A stretch of 64,000 nucleotides of DNA from Lachnoclostridium sp. An131. Lineage in GTDB: Bacteria; Bacillota; Clostridia; Lachnospirales; Lachnospiraceae. The position numbers and the translations under genes were made by a program. Where the stretch lies: assembly GCF_002160825.1 (NCBI RefSeq), contig NZ_NFLI01000001.1:124001-188000 (forward strand). Reading direction: 5' to 3'. Positions 34,080-42,602 of this stretch are shown piece by piece (the first letter of the stretch is position 1; each line of letters starts with the position of its first letter). Under the pieces are notes generated by a model, which ran no database searches, had not been told where the DNA came from, and saw only the letters and a program-made list of their open reading frames with translations.

Positions 34080-34110
34080 AAAAAATCAAAGAAAAGGAAG
34101 GTGTTATGTT

Positions 34111-34851
34111 ATGTTACTACAAGCAATTCTTTTGGCGCTTCTGGCAACCGGAAGCCAGTGGTGGTTCAGCCATCTGATTACCAGAACATGGCTGTATCCC
34201 ATCTGGTCAGGCTTTCTGGCCGGCGTAGTTCTCGGAGAGCCGCTGGTGGGCATGCAGGCCGCTGCTTATATTCAGCTGACATATCTGGGCTGGATCACAG
34301 CGGGAGGCTCCATGCCGGGCAACCTGATGGTAGCCGGTATCTTCGGAACAGCCCTGACCGTGCTGTCCGGGGCAGAGCCGACGCTTGCGCCGACGTTTGC
34401 TGCCGTCCTGTCCCTGATTGGAATTTTGATCAATCAGGCGTACATGACACTGAATGCGTTCTGGGTACACAGAGCAGACAAATACCTGGAGGAAGGCAAT
34501 TTGAGAGGCGTCCGCCTGATGAACTATGTCCCCTCCGGAATCCTGTCGCTGATTCTCTACGGCGTTCCCGCGTTCCTGCTGGTGATGTTGGGAAGCAATT
34601 GGGCGACCAGCGCCCTTCAGATGATCCCTCAGTGGCTCGTAGACGCCCTGAATCTGGTCGGCTCGATTATGCCTGCTTTAGGTATCGCGATGCTGCTCAA
34701 TTATCTTGGCAAGAAGAAGTTGATTGCGTTCTTCTTCCTGGGATATTTTGCAACTGTATATCTTGGTCTTGACACCATGTCCGTCTTTATTTTCTCCGGA
34801 ATCATTGCAGTTGTGATCTATCTTTTCGGTTCAGAAAGGAGTGAGGCGTAA
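34111..34851 (+). CDS. PTS system mannose/fructose/sorbose-family EIIC
   Basis: Membrane channel subunit of a mannose-class PTS. The 246 residues are almost wholly hydrophobic, with the family motif GMQAAAYIQLTYLGWITAGG (20 residues) near residues 45-65 and further segments such as PTFAAVLSLIGILINQ and FFFLGYFATVYLGLDT. GAAGGTG precedes the ATG. Its stop overlaps the start of EIID (TAATG), so the two partners are made together. The substrate cannot be read from EIIC alone. Confidence 0.93.
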   Translation: MLLQAILLALLATGSQWWFSHLITRTWLYPIWSGFLAGVVLGEPLVGMQAAAYIQLTYLGWITAGGSMPGNLMVAGIFGTALTVLSGAEPTLAPTFAAVLSLIGILINQAYMTLNAFWVHRADKYLEEGNLRGVRLMNYVPSGILSLILYGVPAFLLVMLGSNWATSALQMIPQWLVDALNLVGSIMPALGIAMLLNYLGKKKLIAFFFLGYFATVYLGLDTMSVFIFSGIIAVVIYLFGSERSEA

Positions 34852-35684
34852 TGGCAGAGAAGATGAAGAAGGAATTAACCAAAAAAGATCTGGTCAAGGC
34901 GTGGGCGCTTACATACTCCAGCGAGACCTGTTACAACTATGAACGTCTCCAGGCCCTCGGAAATACGAACCAGATGATTACGATTGTGCGCAAGCTGTAT
35001 GACACCAAGGAGGAGCAGGTAGAAGCTCTGAAAAAGTACATGGTGTTCTTCAACACAGAGCCCTCCTGGATCGGTACGGTTATCCACGGAATCACAATCT
35101 CCATGGAGGAGCAGAAGGCAAACGGAGCGGATATCACAGCGGAAGATATCAACGCGCTGAGAACCGGACTGATGGGTCCCATGGCAGGTATCGGCGACAC
35201 AGTTTCCCAGTCTGTGGCGTATCCGATTCTGGCAGGTATCTGCTGCAGCTTTGCTCTGGATGGAAACTACCTTGGGCCCTTCCTGTTTGAGGTGATGTAC
35301 AAGTTTCTTATGATTTTCTGCGGGTACAACTGCTTTATGCTGGGCTACAAGCAGGGCCGCAGCGCTATCGTATCTCTGCTTCAGAGCGGTACCCTGAACC
35401 GCATCACGGAGGCTTTCAGTATCATCGGTCTGGCGGTAGTCGGAAATATGGCTTATTCGCGGGTGACGGTAAGCTGCCCGCTGGCCTTTACGGTAGGACA
35501 GGTTGACGTAGTTGTGCAGGATATGTTTGACACCCTGCTTCCGGGCATTATCCCGCTTCTGATTACGCTGGCCGTATGGTGGATGATCTCAAAGAAGAAG
35601 ATGAATCCGACAGCAGTCATTGCAGTAATCTTTGTATTTGGTATCGTATGCTCTCTGCTTGGCATTCTGGCGCAGACTGCATAA
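34851..35684 (+). CDS. PTS system mannose/fructose/sorbose-family EIID
   Basis: Second membrane subunit of the mannose-class PTS. The 277 residues begin KKELTKKDLVKAW and include SSETCYNYERLQALG, FFNTEPSWIGTVIHGITISM (20 residues), GLMGPMAGIGDTVSQSVAYP (20 residues), and C-terminal hydrophobic segments (IIPLLITLAVWWMISKKKM, NPTAVIAVIFVFGIV). The order C-D-epimerase-A-B is a less usual split, with the soluble subunits placed after a metabolic gene. Confidence 0.93.
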   Translation: MAEKMKKELTKKDLVKAWALTYSSETCYNYERLQALGNTNQMITIVRKLYDTKEEQVEALKKYMVFFNTEPSWIGTVIHGITISMEEQKANGADITAEDINALRTGLMGPMAGIGDTVSQSVAYPILAGICCSFALDGNYLGPFLFEVMYKFLMIFCGYNCFMLGYKQGRSAIVSLLQSGTLNRITEAFSIIGLAVVGNMAYSRVTVSCPLAFTVGQVDVVVQDMFDTLLPGIIPLLITLAVWWMISKKKMNPTAVIAVIFVFGIVCSLLGILAQTA

Positions 35685-35707
35685 ACAAGAAAACAGACAT
35701 TGCGTTG

Positions 35708-35733
35708 TCCCGGAGACAGACAGGTCTCCGGGA
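35708..35733 (+). other. Hairpin between EIID and the epimerase gene
   Basis: TCCCGGAGAC (35708-35717) pairs with GTCTCCGGGA (35724-35733) around a 6-base loop. No T run follows, so a role in mRNA stability or segment boundary is more likely than termination. Confidence 0.55.
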
Positions 35734-35760
35734 TATCCTCCAAAGAGAAAGAGGTTTCTT

Positions 35761-36432
35761 ATGGAAATAAAGATTTCACCGTCTGTCATGTGCTGCAGGG
35801 TCGAGGAGTATAAGCCTTATCTGGAATTGTTTGAGAAGGTGGGCCTGGACAGCGTTCATTTTGATGTGATGGATGGAAAATATGTGAAGAATGTAATGTT
35901 GGGTACAACTATATATAAAGATATCAAAAGGCTTTCGAGCCTCCCGGTGGACGTGCATATCATGGCCTGGGCTCCGGAGGAGTTCATTCCATATTACGAC
36001 GTACAGCCGGGCGATCGAATCAGCTTTCACCCGGAGACGACAGCCCAGCCCTATAAGCTGCTGCAGTCAATCAAAGAGCGCGGCTGCCGCGCAGGGCTTG
36101 TGCTGAATCCGGGAACTCCTCTGGGGTATCTGGAGGAATGCGTTCATCTGGTGGACTATGTCATGCTGATGACGGTCAATCCGGGCTTTGCAGGACAGAA
36201 AATGGTTCCTGACGCTCTGGAAAAAATTGTGCGCATCAGGCGTCTTCTGGACGATTATGGGAGGACCGAAACCGATCTCCTGACAGATGGGAACACGACG
36301 CCGGAAAACGCAAAGCTGATGAAACAGGCTGGAGCAAACGCCTTTGTAGTGGGTACCTCAAGCATTATAAAAGGCCTCGATGTGTTTGAGGACCTGTACT
36401 ATGGGTACAAAAAAATGCTGGAAGAGGCTTAA
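35761..36432 (+). CDS. Ribulose-/allulose-phosphate 3-epimerase family protein
   Basis: TIM-barrel enzyme that inverts C3 of a ketose phosphate. The 223 residues carry ISPSVMCCRVEEYKPYLEL, the metal/catalytic motif SVHFDVMDG, VDVHIMAWAP, ISFHPE, NPGFAGQ and a C-terminal phosphate loop (TDGNTTPENA then GANAFVVGTSSII). The second catalytic Asp region reads LTDGN where ribulose-phosphate epimerase has VDGGI, so ribulose-5-phosphate and allulose-6-phosphate are both possible substrates. Start at 35761 follows AAAGAGG; the upstream in-frame ATG overlaps EIID and is rejected. Its place inside a PTS operon links it to the imported sugar. Confidence 0.85.
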   Translation: MEIKISPSVMCCRVEEYKPYLELFEKVGLDSVHFDVMDGKYVKNVMLGTTIYKDIKRLSSLPVDVHIMAWAPEEFIPYYDVQPGDRISFHPETTAQPYKLLQSIKERGCRAGLVLNPGTPLGYLEECVHLVDYVMLMTVNPGFAGQKMVPDALEKIVRIRRLLDDYGRTETDLLTDGNTTPENAKLMKQAGANAFVVGTSSIIKGLDVFEDLYYGYKKMLEEA

Positions 36433-36471
36433 AGGAAAAGGCTCTGGAAGAAAACCGGGGCAGAAAGGGAA

Positions 36472-36876
36472 ATGAAACGTATGGTTGGTCTGATAATTGC
36501 AAGCCACGGTGAATTCTGTGAGGGCCTGAAGAAGACAGCAGAGATGTTTACGGGTCCTATCGCCCAGTGTAGGGCTCTGCCCCTTCAGCCTGGCATGACC
36601 GGGGAAGCTTATGACGTGATTCTGGAGGAGGCTATCGATGCGCTGGATGAAGGCCAGGGCGTCGTGGTTATGACAGATTTGAAAGGCGGGACGCCTTTCA
36701 ACCGCTGTGCGGGCATGGTGTTCCGGGGAAAGAGGATCCGGGTTCTCACCGGAATGAACCTGCCGATGGTGATGAGCGTAGGGCTGATGCTGGATCGGAA
36801 TATACCGATGGAGGAGATTGCAAAGGAAGCTCTGGAAGCGGCTGCATCCGGCATCTCAGCGATTAATAAGGATTAG
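36472..36876 (+). CDS. PTS system mannose-family EIIA
   Basis: Cytoplasmic phosphoryl carrier of the mannose-class PTS. The 134 residues have LIIASHGEFCEGLKKTAEM with the phosphorylated histidine at residue 12, and the loop MTDLKGGTPFNRCAGM. It takes phosphate from HPr and hands it to EIIB. AGAAAGGGA stands before the ATG, and EIIB starts 12 bases after its end. Confidence 0.93.
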   Translation: MKRMVGLIIASHGEFCEGLKKTAEMFTGPIAQCRALPLQPGMTGEAYDVILEEAIDALDEGQGVVVMTDLKGGTPFNRCAGMVFRGKRIRVLTGMNLPMVMSVGLMLDRNIPMEEIAKEALEAAASGISAINKD

Positions 36877-36888
36877 GGGGTTTTAAGT

Positions 36889-37356
36889 ATGGAAAATTTA
36901 CTGCTGGTAAGAATCGACGACAGACTGATTCACGGACAGGTTATGACAGCCTGGATGAAGACGCTGCCGGCCCAGGAGATCATCGTGGTGGATGACCGGG
37001 TCGCGAAAGATGAATTTATGCTGTTTGTACTGCAGAATGCGGCGCCGAAAGGAGTCAAGGTAGTGGCCTTAAGCGAGGAGGATGCTGTAAAAAGGCTTCA
37101 GGAAGGACTAAAGGTTCCTTCTTATATTCTTGCAAAATCGCCTGTCAGCCTGAAACGCCTGGTGGAAGCCGGAATCGATATCAAAGCTGTCAATATAGGC
37201 GGAATGGGGATGCGCCAGGGCAGAACCGTGATTTATAAAAACGTGTCCGCTGACGAAGAGGAGCGGGCCTGCATCCGGGAGTTTCTGGAAAAGGGAATCG
37301 ATGTGGCTATCCAGATTATTCCGTCAGAAAAGCGGTTTGAACTGAAAAACATTTAA
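36889..37356 (+). CDS. PTS system mannose-family EIIB
   Basis: Carries phosphate from EIIA to the incoming sugar. The 155 residues begin NLLLVRIDDRLIHGQVMTAW (20 residues), with the phosphorylated histidine at residue 15, as in all sorbose/mannose-class EIIB proteins, followed by IIVVDDRVAKDEFM and VNIGGMGMRQGRTVIYKNV. Together with EIIA, EIIC and EIID it completes one transporter, so the substrate should be phosphorylated on entry. Confidence 0.94.
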   Translation: MENLLLVRIDDRLIHGQVMTAWMKTLPAQEIIVVDDRVAKDEFMLFVLQNAAPKGVKVVALSEEDAVKRLQEGLKVPSYILAKSPVSLKRLVEAGIDIKAVNIGGMGMRQGRTVIYKNVSADEEERACIREFLEKGIDVAIQIIPSEKRFELKNI

Positions 37357-37381
37357 GAGATAAGAAAGAGGGTCAAAAAAG

Positions 37382-38440
37382 ATGAAAGCAATGCGTCTTC
37401 ATGCGGTGAACGACTTCCGGCTGGACGAGATCGAGAAGCCGGTTCCCAGAGGGGAAGAAATCCTTGTAAAAATAGGAGCTTGTGGAATCTGCGGCTCAGA
37501 TATTCCCCGCGTGTTTGAGCTGGGAACCCGTGTGTATCCGGTGGCGCTCGGTCACGAGTTTTCGGGGACGGTCGTAGAAGTAGGAGATGAAAAGAACCGG
37601 GATCTGATAGGGAAAAGAGCCGCGGTATTTCCGTTGATCCCGTGCCGGCAGTGTCCGCCGTGTAAGATCGGAAGCTACTGCCAGTGTGAGAACTATGATT
37701 ATCTCGGCTCCAGAAGCAACGGCGGCTTCGCGGAATACTGCCTGGTACCGTCCAGGTGGCACCTGGTCTTTTCCGAAAATCCGGATGTGGATCTGGAGGA
37801 GCTCTGCATGGTGGAGCCCATCTGTGTGGCCCAGCACGCCATCCGGCGGGGAGATCTCCATGCAGGAGAAAATATCGTCATCTTAGGCGCGGGTCCTATC
37901 GGAATCCTCACAGCCAGATGGGCCCGGATCTTCGGGGCAGGACAGGTGATTCTGACAGATATTGATGAGGTAAAGGCAGAGTTCGCCAGGGAACGGGGCT
38001 TTACAGTCATCAACAGCATGAAGGAAGACTGTGTGGCAAGGATTCATGAGATGACCGGAGGAAGAGGAGCGGACGTGGTGATCGAGGGGACAGGAACCTC
38101 TTCCGGAATTAATACAGCTATTGAATGCGTGAGAGTCGGCGGCCGGGTCGTCATGCTTGGAAATCCTCACAAAGATACGACCATCGCGCTGAATAACCAC
38201 AGCTTGCTTCTGCGGAAGGAGCTCGTGCTTTCCGGAGTATGGAACTCTTATTATGAGGAATTTCCGATCAATGAGTGGAAGTACACGGTACATATGCTGG
38301 ATACAGGCAGACTGCAGGCGGCGGATCTGATCACGCACCGCTCGGGTCTGGATGACCTTGGACATTTGTTTGAACAGATTCACAGCAGAGAGATTACGAT
38401 CTGCAAGGCTGTCTACAGCGCGAGGCTGGATGAAAAATAG
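37382..38440 (+). CDS. Zinc-type polyol-phosphate dehydrogenase (GatD-like), copy 3
   Basis: A 352-residue dehydrogenase close in pattern to galactitol-1-phosphate 5-dehydrogenase: CGICGSDIPRVFELGTRVYP (20 residues), LGHEFSGTVVEVG, FPLIPCRQCPPCKIGSYCQC (20 residues, structural zinc), YDYLGSRSNGGFAEY, and Rossmann motif IVILGAGPIGILTA. It should oxidise a sugar-alcohol phosphate delivered by the PTS to a ketose phosphate. Which alditol cannot be told. It lies 25 bases after EIIB in the same operon. Confidence 0.87.
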   Translation: MKAMRLHAVNDFRLDEIEKPVPRGEEILVKIGACGICGSDIPRVFELGTRVYPVALGHEFSGTVVEVGDEKNRDLIGKRAAVFPLIPCRQCPPCKIGSYCQCENYDYLGSRSNGGFAEYCLVPSRWHLVFSENPDVDLEELCMVEPICVAQHAIRRGDLHAGENIVILGAGPIGILTARWARIFGAGQVILTDIDEVKAEFARERGFTVINSMKEDCVARIHEMTGGRGADVVIEGTGTSSGINTAIECVRVGGRVVMLGNPHKDTTIALNNHSLLLRKELVLSGVWNSYYEEFPINEWKYTVHMLDTGRLQAADLITHRSGLDDLGHLFEQIHSREITICKAVYSARLDEK

Positions 38441-38458
38441 CCGCACAGGGTGAGAAGC

Positions 38459-38776
38459 ATGGCTGGAAGAAAGAAGAAACGGATTAATTTTATACAGTTT
38501 TTTGTCTCCCATCAAGAGGAAATATTTGGGAAAGTTCATACGGCATCCGGGAAAAGCTGCCTGAGCGCATATGAAAAGCAGATTGTGGCGCTGGATATCA
38601 AAATGAATGAATTGATCCGGCAGAACGGAGAGCTTACAAAAGATCCGCTTCTGCTTCTGGGACTTTTTGAGATGGCGGTATCACAGTTTGGTGCGACAGT
38701 AAAGACGGACAGCAGCCGCTACCGGGATGATTTTCTGCTTCTGGTAGCCTCTGAGTCTGAAAAAGAGAAAGGATAG
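38459..38776 (+). CDS. Unknown protein between two dehydrogenase genes
   Basis: A 105-residue protein with no family recognised. The N-terminus is basic (AGRKKKRINFIQFF), the middle is helical (YEKQIVALDIKMNELIRQNG, 20 residues) and the end is charged (SESEKEKG). No membrane segment or known metal motif. The ATG at 38459 follows AGGGTGAG at good spacing. It sits between two GatD-like paralogues in the PTS operon, 18 bases after one and 8 before the next, so it is co-expressed with them. A helper or chaperone role is only a guess. Confidence 0.7.
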   Translation: MAGRKKKRINFIQFFVSHQEEIFGKVHTASGKSCLSAYEKQIVALDIKMNELIRQNGELTKDPLLLLGLFEMAVSQFGATVKTDSSRYRDDFLLLVASESEKEKG

Positions 38777-38784
38777 AGAAGAGC

Positions 38785-39837
38785 ATGGAAGGAAAGATGT
38801 GGGCGGCAGTGCTGCACGCCCCTGGCGATCTTGTGTATGAACAGGTAGATATTCCTGTTCCCGGTGAGAACGACGTGCTGATCCGGGTGAAGGCCTGCGG
38901 AGTGTGCGGTTCGGATATTCCCCGCGTGCTGACGACAGGAACCTATCATTTTCCGACGATACCCGGACATGAATTCGGGGGAACTGTCGTCGAGACAGGA
39001 AAAAATGTGGATCCGGCGTGGAAGGGAAGGCATGCGGCGGTGATTCCGCTGATCCCCTGCCGGACCTGCCGGGCCTGTGAACGCGGAGCTTTCGCCCAGT
39101 GCGAGCATTATGATTTTCTTGGCTCTCGCAGCGATGGAGGATTTGCCGAATATGTGAAGGTTCCAAAGGACAATCTGGTGTTTCTTCCGGAAGGAATGAA
39201 TCCGGAGACGGCGGCATTTTTGGAGCCGGTTTCCGTAGCCCTTCATGTGATTCAGAATAACCAGGTTCACTTTGGAGATGATGTGGCAGTATTCGGGCTT
39301 GGAGCTATCGGAATCTTTGTGGCCCAGTGGGCAAAGGCCTTTGGGGCGCGTCATGTCTTTGCGGTGGACCTGGATCCGCAGAAAACAGAGATTGCGAAGA
39401 AAATCGGGCTTACGGACGCCATTTGCGGTTCGAAGGAGGACGCTCTCAGAGTCATCCTGGAAAAAACAGGGCAGGAGGGTGTAGACGCGGCATTCGAGGC
39501 GTCCGGTTCCGGGGCGGCCTTTAACCAGGCGCTTGCCATCCTGAAAGCAGAAGGAAGGCTGGGACTGGTGGGACGGCCTGCCGGCTCCCTGGAGATACGC
39601 AACGAGGGCTTCGAGAAAATCTTGAGGAAGCAGCTGACGATCCGTGGAACCTGGAGCTTTGAGTTTAAAAGATTTCCCCATCACGCATGGGAACTGGCGC
39701 TGTCTGCATTGAATGAGGGGAAAATTTTGACGGAGCCGCTGATCTCCCACCGTCTTCCGCTGGAAAAAACCATGGACGCGGTGCGTATTATGGCGGACAA
39801 ATCAGAGTTTTTCCATAAAATTCTGATAGAGCCCTAG
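38785..39837 (+). CDS. Zinc-type polyol-phosphate dehydrogenase (GatD-like), copy 4
   Basis: A 350-residue paralogue of the dehydrogenase at 37382, sharing CGVCGSDIPRVLTTGTYHFP (20 residues), PGHEFGGTVVETG, IPLIPCRTCRACERGAFAQC (20 residues), YDFLGSRSDGGFAEY and VAVFGLGAIGIFVAQ. The two copies likely act on different isomers or on successive steps; that is inference. It is the last gene of the operon and is followed by a clear terminator at 39901-39937. Confidence 0.87.
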   Translation: MEGKMWAAVLHAPGDLVYEQVDIPVPGENDVLIRVKACGVCGSDIPRVLTTGTYHFPTIPGHEFGGTVVETGKNVDPAWKGRHAAVIPLIPCRTCRACERGAFAQCEHYDFLGSRSDGGFAEYVKVPKDNLVFLPEGMNPETAAFLEPVSVALHVIQNNQVHFGDDVAVFGLGAIGIFVAQWAKAFGARHVFAVDLDPQKTEIAKKIGLTDAICGSKEDALRVILEKTGQEGVDAAFEASGSGAAFNQALAILKAEGRLGLVGRPAGSLEIRNEGFEKILRKQLTIRGTWSFEFKRFPHHAWELALSALNEGKILTEPLISHRLPLEKTMDAVRIMADKSEFFHKILIEP

Positions 39838-39900
39838 AGTCTAAGCCGGGATTATTCTCCTTTCCGGTTAGAGATAAACATACAAATCAGTTAAAGCTTA

Positions 39901-39937
39901 GAGAGACGCCTTGGCAGTGGCGTCTCTCTGGCTTTTT
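39901..39937 (+). terminator. Terminator of the PTS operon
   Basis: GAGAGACGCC (39901-39910), loop TTGGCAGT, GGCGTCTCTC (39919-39928), then TGGCTTTTT. Perfect 10-base stem with T5. The region 39938-40008 holds nothing recognisable. Confidence 0.88.
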
Positions 39938-40008
39938 GCTGTGTGAAAACCACCTGGGATATACGTTTAAAACATATATATACCATCCGTAGAGAAGGAA
40001 CAATTCTC

Positions 40009-40037
40009 TTTACATTTAACGGAAATTCTTTTATACT
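40009..40037 (+). promoter_or_regulatory. Predicted promoter of the cyclic-di-GMP signalling operon
   Basis: TTTACA (40009-40014), a 17-base spacer, TATACT (40032-40037). It lies about 120 bases before the diguanylate cyclase start, leaving a long untranslated leader in which no known riboswitch is seen. Confidence 0.6.
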
Positions 40038-40156
40038 TGAATACATAGAGACAGGCACAGTGAGTTCGCATAAGATGAGGACCTGCTGTGCTTTTGTGTT
40101 ATATCCATTTGTGTGTTTTGAGTGAATAGAAGGTATGGCGGGAGGAAACTTCTATT

Positions 40157-41479
40157 ATGGACAGAAGCAGGGCGGAGGAATATCCGGAAAAGGAAGATGG
40201 AAAGGTGACAGCTGCTGATTTCTACCTTGAAAATATGCCGGTTGCATTTTGCGCGGTGGAGATCCTGACGAATGGAAATGGAGATCCTGTAGACTATAAA
40301 TATATATATCACAACAAAGCCTATGCCAGGCTGGCAGGGAAGCCTTATGGGGCTTTGAATGGAAAACGGGGGCTCGCGGTAAGAGGGAAGATAGAGAGGG
40401 AGCTTCTCCTGTGCTGTTATGATGCTGCCTTTCATGGAACATCCCATACTCTGAAGGATTACAGCCCGGATCAGGAGAGGCATTTTCTGATCTACATCTA
40501 TCCTCTGCGAAGGGGAAGCTGCGGCTGTGTACTCCAGGATGTGACCGAAAACCGGCGGATGGAGCAGGAGCTTCTGCGTGAGCATGAAAAACGGAAATCC
40601 TTTCTGAAGGCCACTACAGAGATTGATTTTGAATATGATTTTGCGACGAATACCCTGACCTTTGGAGCCGGAGATGGGATAGGCGGAAAAAGCAGGGTGA
40701 TAAGCGGCGGACTGGAGGGCCTGATCAGAAGCGGTGTGATCCGGGAGCAGGATAAGGAACGGATCGAGGACGCCTTTGAAGAGCTGCGCAGAGGGAAAAG
40801 GGCTGTGGAGTTCCATATCCAGGCGTGCCTGGACGGACATGATGTCTACCGCTGGTATGCGGTCAGCAGCTCTGCTTATAAGGAGCAGCAGACGGGGCGC
40901 CTGCGTGTAGTGGGGTATTTCAGGAATGCGGAACGTCTGATCCGCGATCAGGCGGCCCTGAAGAAGGAAGCTATGTACGATCCCTTGGTGGAGCTCTATA
41001 ATGTAAAGACTGGAAGAGCACTTGTAAGGGAAGCTTTGGAGAAGCTGAAGGAGCAGGAAAATGCAGTGATGTTTTTGATTGACATTGACAACTTCAAGCG
41101 GATCAACGATACCTATGGCCACCTGAAGGGGGACGAGGTCCTGAAGCAGTTTGCGCTGACCCTGAAGAGTGTATTTCGGAAAAGCGATATTGTCTACCGT
41201 ATGGGCGGCGATGAGTTTATCGGATTTGCCGGAAATTCTTCCCAGCCCGAGCTGGCGGCGGAAAGGATTATGGAAAGGCTGTATGGGAGGCTGAGAGAGC
41301 AGCAGGAAAGGGGAATTCAGATCCAGTGCAGCGCAGGCATTTTTATAGGGAGTAAAAAGAGCAGCTATTCCGATTTTTACAGTATGGCAGATCGGGCCTT
41401 GTATGCGGCAAAGAGATCCGGAAAAAATAAGTATCAGATTATTAAGGAGAAGGATTATGGACAGCACGATGGGATATGA
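40157..41479 (+). CDS. PAS-GGDEF diguanylate cyclase
   Basis: Cytoplasmic enzyme that makes cyclic di-GMP from GTP. The 440 residues begin with PAS-like sensor regions (FYLENMPVAFCAVEILTNGN, 20 residues; a second one near TEIDFEYDFATNTLTFG) and end in a GGDEF domain. MGGDEF is intact at residues 350-354, and RKSD lies five residues before it, the product-inhibition I-site. No membrane segment is visible. GGAGG precedes the ATG. Its end overlaps the receiver-HD-GYP gene by 23 bases, so maker and degrader of the same messenger are translationally coupled. Confidence 0.9.
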   Translation: MDRSRAEEYPEKEDGKVTAADFYLENMPVAFCAVEILTNGNGDPVDYKYIYHNKAYARLAGKPYGALNGKRGLAVRGKIERELLLCCYDAAFHGTSHTLKDYSPDQERHFLIYIYPLRRGSCGCVLQDVTENRRMEQELLREHEKRKSFLKATTEIDFEYDFATNTLTFGAGDGIGGKSRVISGGLEGLIRSGVIREQDKERIEDAFEELRRGKRAVEFHIQACLDGHDVYRWYAVSSSAYKEQQTGRLRVVGYFRNAERLIRDQAALKKEAMYDPLVELYNVKTGRALVREALEKLKEQENAVMFLIDIDNFKRINDTYGHLKGDEVLKQFALTLKSVFRKSDIVYRMGGDEFIGFAGNSSQPELAAERIMERLYGRLREQQERGIQIQCSAGIFIGSKKSSYSDFYSMADRALYAAKRSGKNKYQIIKEKDYGQHDGI

Positions 41480-42569
41480 CAGGACAGAAAATATGCCGGA
41501 TACGCTTCTGATTGTGGATGACGATGAATTGAACAGAGTGATTCTGAAGGAGATTTTTAAAGATGCTTATCAGATAGAGGAGGCGGAAAACGGGCAGGAG
41601 GGTCTGAAGATGCTGTTGGAGCATGGAGACAGAATCTGCGGAATTCTTCTGGATGTGGTTATGCCTGTGATGGATGGGATGGAGCTTCTGGAGGAGCTGA
41701 AAAGGAGAGCGCTTCTCCCGGCAGCTCCGGTATTTCTGATTACGGCGGATGCCAGTGGAGCAACGCTGAAAAGGGGCTATGATCTGGGTGTCATGGATGT
41801 GATCAGTAAGCCTGTAATTCCTTATCTGGTCCGCAGGAGGGTAGATTCGGTGGTAGAGCTGTTTCTGTCCAGAAGGAAAATGGCGGATCTGGTTCAGCTT
41901 CAGCAGAAGAAGCTGACAGAGAGGGAGATGGAGATTCTGAAGCTGAATAAGGGCATGGTGGAGGCGCTTGCCACAGCGATCGAATTCCGCAGCGGGGAAT
42001 CTGGAGATCATGTCCGGAGAATCAGCGGTATCACGCAGTATATGCTGGGAAGGACGCCTCTGGGCAAAGGAATTCCGGAGGATTTGACAGAGCTGATTGC
42101 TCTGGCGGCCGTCATGCATGACGTGGGGAAAATTGCCATTACAGATTCTATTTTAAATAAGCCTGGCAGGCTGACAAAGGATGAATTTGAGATTATGAAG
42201 CATCACACGATCCTGGGAGCAGCTCTGCTGCAAAAGATACCGCAGCTGAAGAACCACAGGGTCTACCCTTATGCCTGTGATATTGCCCGCCACCACCATG
42301 AGCGCTGGGACGGGAAGGGCTATCCGGACGGACTGAAGGGAAACGAGATTTCTATCTGGTCCCAGGTGGTGGCGCTGGCGGATGTGTACGATGCGCTTGT
42401 GAGCGAGCGCGTATATAAGAAGGCCTTTGATCCAGATACAGCAGTGCGGATGATTGCAGACGGGGAATGCGGAGCCTTCAATCCCGAGCTTCTGTATTAT
42501 TTTATGGAGGCGGAGAGGAATTTGCGGTCATTCTACCTGACAGCCAGGGAAGAGGCCGTGAGAGACTAA
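41457..42569 (+). CDS. Response regulator with HD-GYP phosphodiesterase domain
   Basis: RpfG-like regulator of 370 residues. The receiver domain has TLLIVDDDELNRVILKEIF and the phosphoacceptor Asp near residue 66 (ILLDVVMPVMDGMELLEEL). The output domain is HD-GYP with HDVGKIAITDSILNKPGRL (H221, D222), MKHHTILGA and HHHERWDGKGYPDGLKGNEI (20 residues), all metal and signature residues being present, so breakdown of cyclic di-GMP is expected. The ATG at 41457 follows AAGGAGAAGG. The phosphate source should be one of the hybrid kinases downstream through the Hpt protein. Confidence 0.92.
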   Translation: MDSTMGYDRTENMPDTLLIVDDDELNRVILKEIFKDAYQIEEAENGQEGLKMLLEHGDRICGILLDVVMPVMDGMELLEELKRRALLPAAPVFLITADASGATLKRGYDLGVMDVISKPVIPYLVRRRVDSVVELFLSRRKMADLVQLQQKKLTEREMEILKLNKGMVEALATAIEFRSGESGDHVRRISGITQYMLGRTPLGKGIPEDLTELIALAAVMHDVGKIAITDSILNKPGRLTKDEFEIMKHHTILGAALLQKIPQLKNHRVYPYACDIARHHHERWDGKGYPDGLKGNEISIWSQVVALADVYDALVSERVYKKAFDPDTAVRMIADGECGAFNPELLYYFMEAERNLRSFYLTAREEAVRD

Positions 42570-42602
42570 AGAGGCCGGCGCGGCAGAATGGAGGAACAGG
42601 AG

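Noticed and set aside
34101-34772. Frame-shifted 223-codon frame over EIIC
   Set aside because: It is a plus-one shadow of the clearly hydrophobic EIIC protein.
40031-41467. Minus-strand 478-codon frame
   Set aside because: It is antisense to the GGDEF protein, with no recognisable domain.
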